NCBI GenBank assembly: GCA_958436045.1
Contig: CAUBIP010000021.1
Span: 1 to 23,547, forward strand
From: an uncultured Oscillospiraceae bacterium
GTDB taxonomy: Bacteria > Bacillota > Clostridia > Oscillospirales > Oscillospiraceae
Length of the DNA stretch: 23,547 nt
Reading direction: 5' to 3'
Both the position numbers and the translations under genes were made by a program. Under the pieces are notes generated by a model. That model was not told the origin of the DNA. It worked only from the letters and a program-made list of their open reading frames with translations, and did not search any database. This document shows, one piece after another, positions 1 to 7,787 of the stretch (the stretch's first letter is position 1; each line of letters opens with the position of its first letter).

Positions 1-88
1 CAGCTGAGAAAAATTTTATATTATTTCATTGTCCCTCTTGACGGGGAGCAGTTCATTTTTGCGCCGGGTCCATTTTGCCGTAGAATAT

Positions 89-1051
89 TTATTTGCCCCA
101 AATTTTCACCTGCTGCCGCAGCAGCTCTGCGTGCATCGGGCGATCGCTGCTGATCAGCTCCAGCACCAGGTACGCTGGCTGAATCCTGTCGATCAGCTCT
201 TGGACGCGGGGCGTTGCAAACGGCTGGTGCCGATCCACCTGGAAAATATGGCCGATGACCTCCCAGATCCTGGTCTGATAATCGCCCGGGACCGGCTGCC
301 AATGCTGCATCAGGTCCAGCGCCACGTCACCGGTCAGGGATTGGTGCAGATGAATGCCCTTGATAAAGGAGAGGTCCGCATACCGGTCCAGGATCCGGTG
401 GATGTAATCCACTGCCTCGTCCGGCGTGCGCAGCGCGGGATTCGTGTGCATCAGGTGGCCGGTGTCGAGCATGACGCCGCATTTGGGGTAGCGCACCTGT
501 GCCAGAAGGCGGGCTGTCATCTCCGGATCCAGCATCGTCAGGCCGGGGTACCAAAGGTTTTCAAAAAGCAGCCAGGGTTCTCCTTTGATTCCACCGGTCA
601 CGGCATTGCAAAGCGTTGCCGTTGCGTCGATCACTTCGTCGTCGCGGTAATGATAATTCCGCCGCATGGATTCGATCATCGAGCAGTCGGAGACATGGTA
701 AACCAAGTATTCCGGCGCCATAGTGTTGGCAAACGCAATATCCTGCCGGCAGGCGTCCTCCAGGACGGACGGTGTCTTGCCGCCGTAATGCCGCCAGCAG
801 GTCTCCAGATCGCCATATTCCAGCTCCAGGCGCGGCACATCCTGCCGCCAGAAATCCATCCACCCTGGCCAATAGCGCAGATGCACGCCGATGACATCCG
901 CCGGGGCGATCACCGGCGGAGAAAAGACACCCGCCTGCATAACCTCGAGCCCGTCCAGGCCGTAGCCACGGAAAAACGACCGGAGATCCGCCCGGTCCGT
1001 ATAGCGGCCCGTATCCTCCGCACAGGTGGTGATATTCATTATTTTTTTCAT
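89..1051 (-). CDS. cbiR: CbiR-like cobamide-remodelling hydrolase (AP endonuclease 2 / xylose isomerase-like TIM barrel)
   Basis: The 320-residue protein has the layout of the xylose isomerase-like TIM barrel family. Candidate metal ligands sit at the ends of predicted strands: H57 (GVHLRYWP), H119, E164 (LLFENL), D196 and H199 (MLDTGH), H234/H236 (GIHLHQ) and E298 (LVLELI). CbiR of Akkermansia belongs to this superfamily and hydrolyses the phosphoribosyl bond of the cobamide nucleotide loop, giving cobinamide phosphate. That assignment here is inference, resting on the fold plus its place as last gene of an operon with a CobU-like protein, an ECF transporter and a cobalamin-type leader. The start has AGGAGG eight bases upstream; M5 is an alternative. 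It follows the CobU-like gene by 31 bases. Otherwise it would be a generic sugar phosphate isomerase/epimerase. No clear terminator is visible in bases 1-88. Confidence 0.72.
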   Translation of the reverse strand: MKKIMNITTCAEDTGRYTDRADLRSFFRGYGLDGLEVMQAGVFSPPVIAPADVIGVHLRYWPGWMDFWRQDVPRLELEYGDLETCWRHYGGKTPSVLEDACRQDIAFANTMAPEYLVYHVSDCSMIESMRRNYHYRDDEVIDATATLCNAVTGGIKGEPWLLFENLWYPGLTMLDPEMTARLLAQVRYPKCGVMLDTGHLMHTNPALRTPDEAVDYIHRILDRYADLSFIKGIHLHQSLTGDVALDLMQHWQPVPGDYQTRIWEVIGHIFQVDRHQPFATPRVQELIDRIQPAYLVLELISSDRPMHAELLRQQVKIWGK

Positions 1052-1082
1052 TGGCCGACCCTCCTGCCGCTTCCGTAATGCG

Positions 1083-2003
1083 TTATTTTAACCGCTGGGG
1101 CAGCCCGGCAAAGACACGCGTCACCCGCGCCGCCTGGCTGGACAGCCGCGCCAGGTAGTGCCCCGTCGCCTCGCGCCAGGCCCGCAGCGCCGGATCTGCC
1201 GGCACCACGCCGCAAAATAGATCGCTGCACACCAGCACCGCCGCCGGGTCAAATCCAAGCCGGGGCGTCTGCCCCGCTGTCAGACAATAGCGGACATAAT
1301 GCTCCAGACCACAGACATAGTGCGCGGAGAAATCCGGCGGCGCATCGTCCCGGCAGAAATATAACTGCTCCCGTCCGACGCCGTAGGTCTGCTGTACATA
1401 GTCCAGCGCGCCCTGCCCGGTACCGGCAATGACAAGCTCCCGCACTGCGGCGCCCACCGACGGCTCCAGCAGCAGCGGCAGCGTCCCCTTATGCAGCGTC
1501 ACCGTCGCACCGCAGATCTCCGCCACGGTATCGCAGGCGGCGGCCAGGGCCCGGTCTGTCTGGGCAAGGCATTTGCAATAATGCTGCGTCAGCGTGTTAT
1601 AGTGGCCAGCGTCGCTGTAAATGTAATCCGTTACAAAAATCACATGGGCCGCCTGGCAGGAAAACGCCAGCAGCTGCTGGGCAACCTGCGTCGGCCCTGC
1701 GGGAAATACCCCGTCCGCCTGGAGCAGCTCATTTTGCACCAATGCCGTGACACTGTCAACTAGGACTGTCGCTCCAGCCCGGGGCAACTGGCAACGGTCG
1801 ATCCGCCGCCCCCACTCAATGGTCTGCAGGCCCAGCCCCTGGCGGCGGCGGACATGGTATGCAATACGCGCCTCATCCTCCGCATCCCGCGGCAGCATTG
1901 TCGCGACATAGTATGCGGGGCCCCCGCGGGCCAGCTGCGCTGCCAGACGCAGCGCCGTGGAGGATTTCCCGTTTTTGCAGCCGCCAGAGATCAATAGTTT
2001 CAT
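1083..2003 (-). CDS. cobU: Tandem CobU-like adenosylcobinamide kinase / guanylyltransferase
   Basis: CobU phosphorylates adenosylcobinamide and transfers GMP to adenosylcobinamide phosphate, forming AdoCbi-GDP. The 306-residue protein holds an intact P-loop (GGCKNGKS, residues 7-14), the CobU pattern of acidic residues followed by RIxxHxxRR with H50 as the likely guanylylated histidine, and LVDSVTALVQNEL as the second nucleotide-binding strand. From about residue 185 a second CobU-like part begins: AGTGQGA (193-199) replaces a P-loop and lacks its lysine, while CGVVPAD and the ending GLPQRLK match the CobU C-terminus. So one active and one degenerate half seem fused; ordinary CobU is about 180 residues. 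The ATG at 2003 is chosen because GAGGG lies just upstream; a TTG at 2039 would overlap the preceding gene. CobS and CobC partners are not in the window. Confidence 0.8.
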   Translation of the reverse strand: MKLLISGGCKNGKSSTALRLAAQLARGGPAYYVATMLPRDAEDEARIAYHVRRRQGLGLQTIEWGRRIDRCQLPRAGATVLVDSVTALVQNELLQADGVFPAGPTQVAQQLLAFSCQAAHVIFVTDYIYSDAGHYNTLTQHYCKCLAQTDRALAAACDTVAEICGATVTLHKGTLPLLLEPSVGAAVRELVIAGTGQGALDYVQQTYGVGREQLYFCRDDAPPDFSAHYVCGLEHYVRYCLTAGQTPRLGFDPAAVLVCSDLFCGVVPADPALRAWREATGHYLARLSSQAARVTRVFAGLPQRLK

Positions 2004-2028
2004 CGCGCGCCCTCTTCTGCGGGCCCGA

Positions 2029-4677
2029 TCAGGCTTCAATCAGGCCGTATTTGACTTTAATGCGATCCAGCTTCTCCAGCAGCGGCTGGGAGAGCACCCA
2101 GAGGAAAAAGACCGTCGCCGCCGCGTGCATCATATCCACCGGGAAGCCCGTCAGGTACGCAGTGAAGAACATCGGCAGCGTCGGATCGTTCTGGCTCATC
2201 AAAACAGACGCCGGGTTCATCAAGCCGCCGTAGATGATAATAATCGTCAGCGCCGCATAGACACACAGGGCAAAGCGGCTGCGCCGCAGCACGCCCTTGC
2301 GGAACAAAACGCCGGCCAAAAAACCGATCAGCCCCATGGCAAACATCTGCCACGGTGTCCACGGCCCCTGGCCAAAGAGCATATTAGAGCCAAACATCGT
2401 CATCGCGCCCACCAAAAAGCCCGTCTCGCCGCCAAAGGCGACGCCAGCGACGATCACGACCGCCGCCACCGGCTTAAAGCTGGGCACGGCAATAAACGCC
2501 GCCCGGCCGACAATGCCAATGGCGCACAGGACCGCGATGACGACCAGCTCTCTGGCCTGGGGTTTGCGGCTCTCAAAGACCAGCACAAAGGGTACCATCG
2601 TCTCCAGAATAATCAGAAGGGACATCAGCAGATACTTCCGGTCCCCAAAGAAATGATAGCCCAGGATAAACGTCAGCGGGATCAGCAGTACGATCATCAC
2701 CGCCGCGGCGATCGTCCGCTTTGAAAGCTTGCCCTTCTGCCGGGTCGGCACCGTCGTCCCCGCTCCCTTTTGCGTGATGGAGACGGCGAAAACCGCCAGC
2801 GCCGTCAGCAGCCAGGCATAGATGCTGGTATAGCTGTTGGAAACATCCGACAGCCGCTCCGCTGTCACCAGCTCCGTCAAATTAACGCTGCTGATGATAT
2901 AGATAAAAATACCCAGCGCCGAGAGCCCGGAGATCAGCGCGATAATCCGCCGCCACCAGGGCAGCTTTTTCTCCTGCTTTGGCGCGCTCTTTCCCGTGGG
3001 CTCCGGCAGGAAGAAGCTTCCGGCGTCCTTGGCCGGGGGCTCCGGATTTGGCTGCCCGCCACAAGCTGCAATGACATCGTTTACCGTGACGGCGCTGGGC
3101 AGCAGGTGCCGCGCCATCCGGTTTGAGGCTGTCGTATAGAAGTTTTTACCGGAGAAGAACCGCACCGGCGTATCCTCCGAGACAACGCCGCCGTCAAAGA
3201 AAAACGCGCAGCGATCGGCATATTCGGCGCAGAATTCCACATCGTGGCTCACCATGACGATGCACACGCCGCTGTTGAGCAGCCCCCGGACGATGGAGGC
3301 AAAGGTCTGCTTAAATTCCGCGTCCAGCCCCTTCGTTGGCTCGTCCAGCAGCAGGATCTTCGGCCGCAGCAGCAGCACCTTCGCCAGGGCCGCCCGCTGC
3401 TGCTCGCCGCCGGATAGGTCATAGGGATGCCGATCCAGCAGCGGAATGATATCGCAAAGCAGCGCCACGCCGCCAATCTGCTCGTTCTTTTCCTGCTTGG
3501 AAAGCTTCTGATCCGAGAGCATCTCCTCCAGGTCCTCCCGGACGGTGTTTTTGACAAACAGTGTCTGAGGATTCTGGGGCAGCGCTGCCATGCAGCCCCG
3601 GTCCAGCGTGACCCGGCCGCGGTATGGCTTGTTCGCGCCGGTCAGCAGACCGAGCGTCGTAGACTTTCCCGTGCCATTGCCGCCTAAAATGCAGAACAGT
3701 TGCCCGTAATACGCCTGCAGGTTCAGGCCCTTGATAATGTCCTGCCCGTCCTTTTCATACCGGAACCACGTCTCCTCAATGGAGACCGCAGGCTTTTGGC
3801 CGCTGAAATCCTTGACCGGATGCTCCGGCACCGGCGCAAGCTCCCGCTCCGCCGCCAGCTCATCGAGCCAGGTGCGCCCCTCCCGGACGGTCACCGGGCA
3901 AGGCAGGTCATTGGGGACCGCCGACCAGACCCGCATCGGCGCGGGCATGGCCAGGAACATCCCGTGGCCGCTGTTTTTCAGCTGTTTGCCCACCTGCTCC
4001 GGCGTACCGTCGCCCAGCAGAGCGCCGTGGTCCATCAACAGAACCCGGCTACACAGGGGGAAGACCTCCTCCAGCCGGTGCTCCGTGATGAGGACCGTCG
4101 TCCCCAATTCCCGGTTGATTCGGCCCAGGGTCGAGAGAAAGTCCGTCGCGGCGATGGGGTCAAGCTGGCTCGTCGGCTCGTCCAGGACCAGCACCGAGGG
4201 GTGCATCGCCATGATCGCCGCCAGATTCAGCAGCTGCTTCTGCCCACCGGACAGCTCCGATACATTTTTATAAAACCAGGTCTGAATGCCAAAAAAGCTG
4301 GCCATCTCCGCCACACGGCTGCGAATCGTCGGCGTATCGTAACCCAGACTCTCCAGGCCGAAGGCCAACTCGTGCCAGACCTTATCCGTCACGATCTGGT
4401 TTTCCGGGCTCTGCTGGACAAAGCCGATCCGCGCCGTCTGCACAGCCAGGTCCGTCTCCGCCAGGGGCTTGCCCATGAACTGCAGCTGACCCGTCAGCTC
4501 CCCGTGGGGGGCCAAGACCGTTTTCAGCTGCCGCAGCAGCGTCGACTTGCCGCAGCCCGAGGGCCCGGCCAGAACGACAAATTCTCCCGGCGTGACGGAA
4601 AAGGAGATATCCCGCAGGACTGGCTCCGTCTGCTCCGGAAAGCAGAATGTCAGATTTTGGAGGTTAAAGATTTCCAT
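2029..4677 (-). CDS. ECF transporter fusion: two ABC ATPases plus C-terminal S-component-like membrane domain (probable cobamide/cobinamide uptake)
   Basis: The 882-residue protein joins parts that are usually separate. ATPase 1: Walker A GPSGCGKST (38-46), signature LSGGQ (142-146), Walker B VLVLDEP (162-168), H-loop H200. ATPase 2: GGNGTGKST (332-340), LSGGE (421-425), ILLLDEP (441-447), H478. After a linker (about 540-572) roughly nine hydrophobic segments follow; residues 708-870 resemble an ECF S-component, with GRAAF, FKPVAA and FGQGPWTPWQMFA motifs that recall the cobalamin CbrT type. ECF transporters use EcfA, EcfA' and EcfT to drive uptake through a substrate-specific S subunit. The cobamide substrate is inferred from the CobU- and CbiR-like neighbours. 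The ATG at 4677, with GGGGAGG eight bases upstream, overlaps ecfT by 28 bases; an upstream start at 4797 lies deep in ecfT and is unlikely. Confidence 0.88.
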   Translation of the reverse strand: MEIFNLQNLTFCFPEQTEPVLRDISFSVTPGEFVVLAGPSGCGKSTLLRQLKTVLAPHGELTGQLQFMGKPLAETDLAVQTARIGFVQQSPENQIVTDKVWHELAFGLESLGYDTPTIRSRVAEMASFFGIQTWFYKNVSELSGGQKQLLNLAAIMAMHPSVLVLDEPTSQLDPIAATDFLSTLGRINRELGTTVLITEHRLEEVFPLCSRVLLMDHGALLGDGTPEQVGKQLKNSGHGMFLAMPAPMRVWSAVPNDLPCPVTVREGRTWLDELAAERELAPVPEHPVKDFSGQKPAVSIEETWFRYEKDGQDIIKGLNLQAYYGQLFCILGGNGTGKSTTLGLLTGANKPYRGRVTLDRGCMAALPQNPQTLFVKNTVREDLEEMLSDQKLSKQEKNEQIGGVALLCDIIPLLDRHPYDLSGGEQQRAALAKVLLLRPKILLLDEPTKGLDAEFKQTFASIVRGLLNSGVCIVMVSHDVEFCAEYADRCAFFFDGGVVSEDTPVRFFSGKNFYTTASNRMARHLLPSAVTVNDVIAACGGQPNPEPPAKDAGSFFLPEPTGKSAPKQEKKLPWWRRIIALISGLSALGIFIYIISSVNLTELVTAERLSDVSNSYTSIYAWLLTALAVFAVSITQKGAGTTVPTRQKGKLSKRTIAAAVMIVLLIPLTFILGYHFFGDRKYLLMSLLIILETMVPFVLVFESRKPQARELVVIAVLCAIGIVGRAAFIAVPSFKPVAAVVIVAGVAFGGETGFLVGAMTMFGSNMLFGQGPWTPWQMFAMGLIGFLAGVLFRKGVLRRSRFALCVYAALTIIIIYGGLMNPASVLMSQNDPTLPMFFTAYLTGFPVDMMHAAATVFFLWVLSQPLLEKLDRIKVKYGLIEA

Positions 4678-5543
4678 TTGAGATCCTCCCCGAAATTGAT
4701 GAGAAGCGGCAGCAGGCACAGCCCGAGATACGCCGCGAAAATGCTGATAGAATACGCGCCGGTCAGCTCCCCCGATACCAGGGGATAATACTGCCAATAG
4801 ATCCCATCCGTCGCGTAGCCGACGATCACATAGGCCACCAGCAGAACGATCGCCGCTAGGGCGATAAGATCCCGCCGCTGCAGCCGGTAAATGGAGAAGG
4901 CCGTACGCCCCGCCATGCCATAACCTCGGCTGCGCATGCTGTCAGCCGTCTCGATGGCGTTTTCCAGAGCCCAGGTGATTACGATAGAAAGAATCGTCAG
5001 CCCATTGTGGATGCGCTTGCGCACGCTCCCGGAGGAGACATCCCGCCCCACACAGCGCTGCGCCTGGGTCACGACCTTAATCTGGGCCGTAAACCGGGGC
5101 ACAAACCGCAGCGTCATGGACAGGATCAGCGACAGCGCCGGGATCAGCTTGCCAAATAAATAAACAAATTTATCCGACGTCATCACGACATTGCAGCAGG
5201 AGAACCAGGTGATGACCGCCACCATCATCGACGCTGCCGCGATGCCGTAGTAGATCGCCTCCAGCGTCAGGGGGTTGCCATCGCCGATATAGAGCAGGAT
5301 CGTCGCGCCCTCATGGTTAAAAACCGGGTTGAGCAGCGCCGTCAACAGCAAAAGCGGCAGCATGAACCGCAGCTGAAATAGCATCGCTTTCGCCCCCTTG
5401 AGATAGCCACTATAGGCCACCGCGCACACCAGGGAGATCCCCAGGCACACTGGGTGCATAATAAACATGCCAAGTCCTAGTACTGCAAGAAAATACAAAA
5501 AATTCACCACCGGATGATAGCCCGCAAAGGTATCCCGATTCAT
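4650..5543 (-). CDS. ecfT: ECF transporter transmembrane coupling protein EcfT
   Basis: The 297-residue membrane protein has the EcfT layout: hydrophobic segments in the first 150 residues, then a long cytoplasmic coupling region (about 150-225) with the ATPase-contacting motif DSMRSRGYG (SRG at 205-207), then C-terminal membrane helices. EcfT links the paired ATPases to the S subunit in the cytoplasmic membrane. It is the first gene of the operon, directly after the riboswitch-like leader, and its 3' end overlaps the ATPase/S fusion gene, which suggests translational coupling and stoichiometric assembly. The start is preceded by AAGAGGTG at suitable spacing. Confidence 0.92.
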   Translation of the reverse strand: MNRDTFAGYHPVVNFLYFLAVLGLGMFIMHPVCLGISLVCAVAYSGYLKGAKAMLFQLRFMLPLLLLTALLNPVFNHEGATILLYIGDGNPLTLEAIYYGIAAASMMVAVITWFSCCNVVMTSDKFVYLFGKLIPALSLILSMTLRFVPRFTAQIKVVTQAQRCVGRDVSSGSVRKRIHNGLTILSIVITWALENAIETADSMRSRGYGMAGRTAFSIYRLQRRDLIALAAIVLLVAYVIVGYATDGIYWQYYPLVSGELTGAYSISIFAAYLGLCLLPLLINFGEDLKWKSLTSKI

Positions 5544-5576
5544 GCGCTCACCTCTTCCGCGCCAAAATAGAACCTG

Positions 5577-5609
5577 AGAAAGAAAAAATCCGCGGTCCCG
5601 CCCGCAGAT
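5577..5609 (-). terminator. Intrinsic terminator in the ecfT leader (riboswitch expression platform)
   Basis: Read on the minus strand, ATCTGCGG and CCGCGGAT form an eight-pair stem (one G-U) around a GCGGGA loop, followed directly by six T and then CTTT. It lies 34 bases before the ecfT start and after the cobalamin-like aptamer, so it would stop transcription before the operon. Confidence 0.82.
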
Positions 5610-5649
5610 CCACAGCTTTGCTGCATCATTTTCCGGTTACGGCAGAAAA

Positions 5650-5770
5650 TATGCCGTCTGCCCCATGTTCCTGACCTAGCCTCTTCCAGAAAGGCCTCCC
5701 AGTGACCTGCTCGTGGGTTCTTGCCCCGTTCCATGTGCCGCGCCGCGGCCAGACAGACAATCTTTCTCAT
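5650..5770 (-). ncRNA. Probable cobalamin riboswitch aptamer (divergent)
   Basis: The minus-strand leader holds blocks that resemble the cobalamin riboswitch core: GGAACGGGGCAAGAACCC, then GGTCACTGGGAGGCC, CTGGAAGAGGCT and a B12-box-like AGGTCAGGAACATGGGG. A closing helix can form between GTCTGTCT near 5758 and GGGCAGAC near 5661. After it, ACGGCA and TGCCGT can form a small hairpin before the terminator. The usual long CCCGCCACTGT block is not clear, so this may be a compact or variant class. The downstream genes (corrinoid uptake and salvage) are typical targets, which supports the call. Exact edges are uncertain. Confidence 0.68.
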
Positions 5771-5780
5771 TATTTTTCTC

Positions 5781-5809
5781 ATTATAACAGCCCCGCCGGG
5801 CAAATGCAA
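5781..5809 (-). promoter_or_regulatory. Promoter of the ecfT-cbiR operon
   Basis: On the minus strand TTGCAT (5804-5809) and TATAAT (5781-5786) are separated by exactly 17 bases. This predicts a start near 5774, just before the riboswitch-like leader. Confidence 0.85.
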
Positions 5810-5879
5810 GATGCGCACTGTTTTTTCCAGAGGTTTCTTGTCACTTTGAACGTTTCGCTGCAAAGATAGCGAAGAATGA

Positions 5880-5908
5880 TTGAAATCCTGCATTTTGTGT
5901 GTTATACT
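5880..5908 (+). promoter_or_regulatory. Promoter of the NCS2 permease gene
   Basis: TTGAAA (5880-5885) and TATACT (5903-5908) are spaced by 17 bases. Transcription would begin near 5915, so an in-frame ATG at 5899 cannot be the start codon. The promoter diverges from that of the cobamide operon, 71 bases away. No purine riboswitch was recognised in the short leader. Confidence 0.8.
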
Positions 5909-5961
5909 ATTTTTCTGTAAAGATAATGTTCAGGTTTTCCACATTTTCGGAGGCATCCACT

Positions 5962-7356
5962 ATGAAAAATCCCCCCCATAGCACCCAAGCACTTTTCCAG
6001 CTCAACGGCATCCCGCCCATTGGCATTTCCCTGTCCATGGCGCTGCAGCATCTGGTCGCCATGATCGTCGGCTGCGTCACGCCTGCAATTATCATCGCCA
6101 ATGTCGTCGGCCTGCCCCAGGCGGAGCGTGTTCTTTTGATTCAGGCGTCCCTGGTCATGTCCGCTGTAACGACGCTGCTGGAGCTGTTCCCCATCGGGGG
6201 CAAATTCGGCGCGGGACTGCCGGTCATGTTTGGCGTCAGCTTTGCTTACCTGCCCAGTATGCAGTCCATCGCTGCTGGTGGCGGCGGCATTGCCAGCATT
6301 GCCGGAGCGATGATCGTCGGCGGCGTGATCGCCATGATCGTCGGCATCTTCGTCAAGAAGATCCGCAAGCTGTTCCCGCCGGTCATCACAGGTACTGTCG
6401 TCTTCACCATCGGCCTTTCCCTGTACCCCACGGCGATCCATTATATGGCAGGTGGCTCCGGCAACACCTACGACCTCGTCGTGGGCCAGAAGGGGCTGAG
6501 CGAAGCGCTGGTCTACGGTTCCTGGCAAAACTGGGCCGTAGCCATCTTCACCCTGATCGTCGTCATGCTCCTCTCCAACCACGGCAAGGGCATCTGCAAG
6601 CTGGCCTCGATCCTGCTGGGCATGGCCGCCGGGTATGCCGTCGCCGCTGTGATGGGCATGGTCGACCTATCCGAGATCAGCAACGCAAAATGGTTCTCCC
6701 TGCCTCGCTTCCTACACTTCGGCATCACCTTTGAGCCCTCGGCCTGCATCGCGCTGGGGCTGCTGTTTGCCATCAACTCAATCCAGGCCATTGGCGACCT
6801 GACCGCCACGACCATCGGCGGCCTGAACCGGGAGCCGACGGACCGGGAGCTGCAGGGTGGCATTATCGCCTACGGTGCAACGAATATCCTCACTGCCCTC
6901 TTCGGCGGCCTGCCCACGGCGACATATTCCCAGAACGTCGGCATCGTTACGACGAACAAGGTCGTCAACCGAACGGTCTTTGCTCTGGCCGGTGGCTTCC
7001 TGCTGCTGGCAGGCGTCGTGCCGAAATTCTCCGCGATCCTGACGACGATCCCCCAGTGCGTGCTGGGCGGCGCGACCGTTACGGTTTTCTCCACCATCGC
7101 CATGACAGGCATGAAGCTCATTGCGTCTGAGGGCATCAGCCCCCGGAATACGACGATCGTCGGCTTGTCTGCCGCGCTGGGTGTCGGTATCTCTCAGGCT
7201 TCGACCGCGCTGAGCCAGTTCCCGGAGGCCGTCACGGTCATCTTCGGCAAATCCCCCGTCGTCATCGCGACACTGCTTGCCATCGTCCTCAACCTGATCC
7301 TGCCGAAGGAAAACGACAAGCTCACAAACGCGGAACCGGTCGACAAGCCGGAATAA
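5962..7356 (+). CDS. NCS2-family purine (xanthine/urate-type) permease
   Basis: The 464-residue protein is a polytopic membrane carrier of the NCS2/nucleobase-ascorbate family, which imports purines or uracil with protons. Visible marks are ALQHLVAM (27-34), the G-rich KFGAGLPVMFGVSF stretch (81-94), SIQAIGDLTAT (273-283) and the signature QNVGIVTTNKVVNR (324-337), which lines up with the QNxG motif of xanthine permeases. Fourteen or so hydrophobic segments and a polar C-terminal tail fit the family length. GGAGG lies eight bases before the ATG at 5962. It has its own promoter and ends in a strong hairpin. Xanthine or uric acid is the most likely substrate, but uracil cannot be excluded. The purine-type deaminase at 13028 may be functionally related but is not adjacent. 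Confidence 0.87.
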   Translation: MKNPPHSTQALFQLNGIPPIGISLSMALQHLVAMIVGCVTPAIIIANVVGLPQAERVLLIQASLVMSAVTTLLELFPIGGKFGAGLPVMFGVSFAYLPSMQSIAAGGGGIASIAGAMIVGGVIAMIVGIFVKKIRKLFPPVITGTVVFTIGLSLYPTAIHYMAGGSGNTYDLVVGQKGLSEALVYGSWQNWAVAIFTLIVVMLLSNHGKGICKLASILLGMAAGYAVAAVMGMVDLSEISNAKWFSLPRFLHFGITFEPSACIALGLLFAINSIQAIGDLTATTIGGLNREPTDRELQGGIIAYGATNILTALFGGLPTATYSQNVGIVTTNKVVNRTVFALAGGFLLLAGVVPKFSAILTTIPQCVLGGATVTVFSTIAMTGMKLIASEGISPRNTTIVGLSAALGVGISQASTALSQFPEAVTVIFGKSPVVIATLLAIVLNLILPKENDKLTNAEPVDKPE

Positions 7357-7368
7357 TCGCGCCTACCC

Positions 7369-7398
7369 GCGCCGACATCGGTCACACGATGTCGGCGC
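7369..7398 (+). terminator. Gene-end hairpin after the NCS2 permease (left copy)
   Basis: GCGCCGACATCG pairs perfectly with CGATGTCGGCGC (12 pairs, loop GTCACA). It lacks a long T tract, because the repeat element starts within three bases of it. A near copy with a proper T tract lies at 7788-7813. Confidence 0.65.
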
Positions 7399-7400
7399 TT

Positions 7401-7779
7401 GAGCTTGTCAAAAAGTATTTTTGACAAGCTCTCAAACGCGACAACGCTGTATAAGTTCGAGTAACAAAATCGAAGATTTTGACTCTCACTTACCGCTACG
7501 CTGGGCTCGCGTTTGAAGGGATTTGCACCCTGCTGCGCGCATAATTTCTGCGCCTTCGGCACAGAAATTCCACAGCGCTGCATAGGTTCGACTTGACCAA
7601 ACGCGCTGCGCAAAGCTTGCGTGTTTGGAGTCTCACCCAACTTGCAGGGCGAGAAGTATTTTCCCCGACGTATGCGCTGCGCTGCGCTTGTGCTCTTGGA
7701 GTCTCACCCACTTGCCGCCGGAGAAAATGATTGGACCCTATTTGCGCCTGCGGGCGCAAACTCTGCGAGGCTTTTTGAC
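7401..7779 (+). repeat. Intergenic hairpin-rich repeat element, copy A (MITE-like)
   Basis: This noncoding stretch shares ordered blocks with copy B at 12607-12839. It begins with a 14-pair hairpin (GAGCTTGTCAAAAA, loop GTA, TTTTTGACAAGCTC, 7401-7431), then CTCAAACGCGAC, a small AAAATC/GATTTT hairpin followed by GACTCTC, an AATTTCTG/CAGAAATT hairpin (7543-7569) and two tandem modules around GTCTCACCCA (7630 and 7701). It then has a TTTGCGCC/GGCGCAAA hairpin (7741-7760) and the block ending CTCTGCGAGGCTTTTTGA. Its ends carry inverted GTCAAAAAG (7407-7415) and CTTTTTGAC (7771-7779). There is no convincing open reading frame. Nearly identical terminator hairpins flank it on both sides. Confidence 0.75.
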
Positions 7780-7787
7780 TGTCTGCC

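Noticed and set aside
29..1078. Long plus-strand open frame opposite the CbiR-like gene
   Set aside because: It is antisense to a gene with clear TIM-barrel motifs and a good ribosome binding site; its composition (His/Arg/Gln-rich) is that of a GC-rich shadow frame.
5540..5893. A 117-codon minus-strand open frame before ecfT
   Set aside because: It runs through the promoter, riboswitch-like leader and terminator, starts upstream of the predicted transcription start and has no protein-like pattern.
7401..7779. CRISPR array or integron attC site for the repeat region
   Set aside because: There are no regularly spaced direct repeats with unique spacers, and no integrase or attC core sites; the blocks are varied hairpins.
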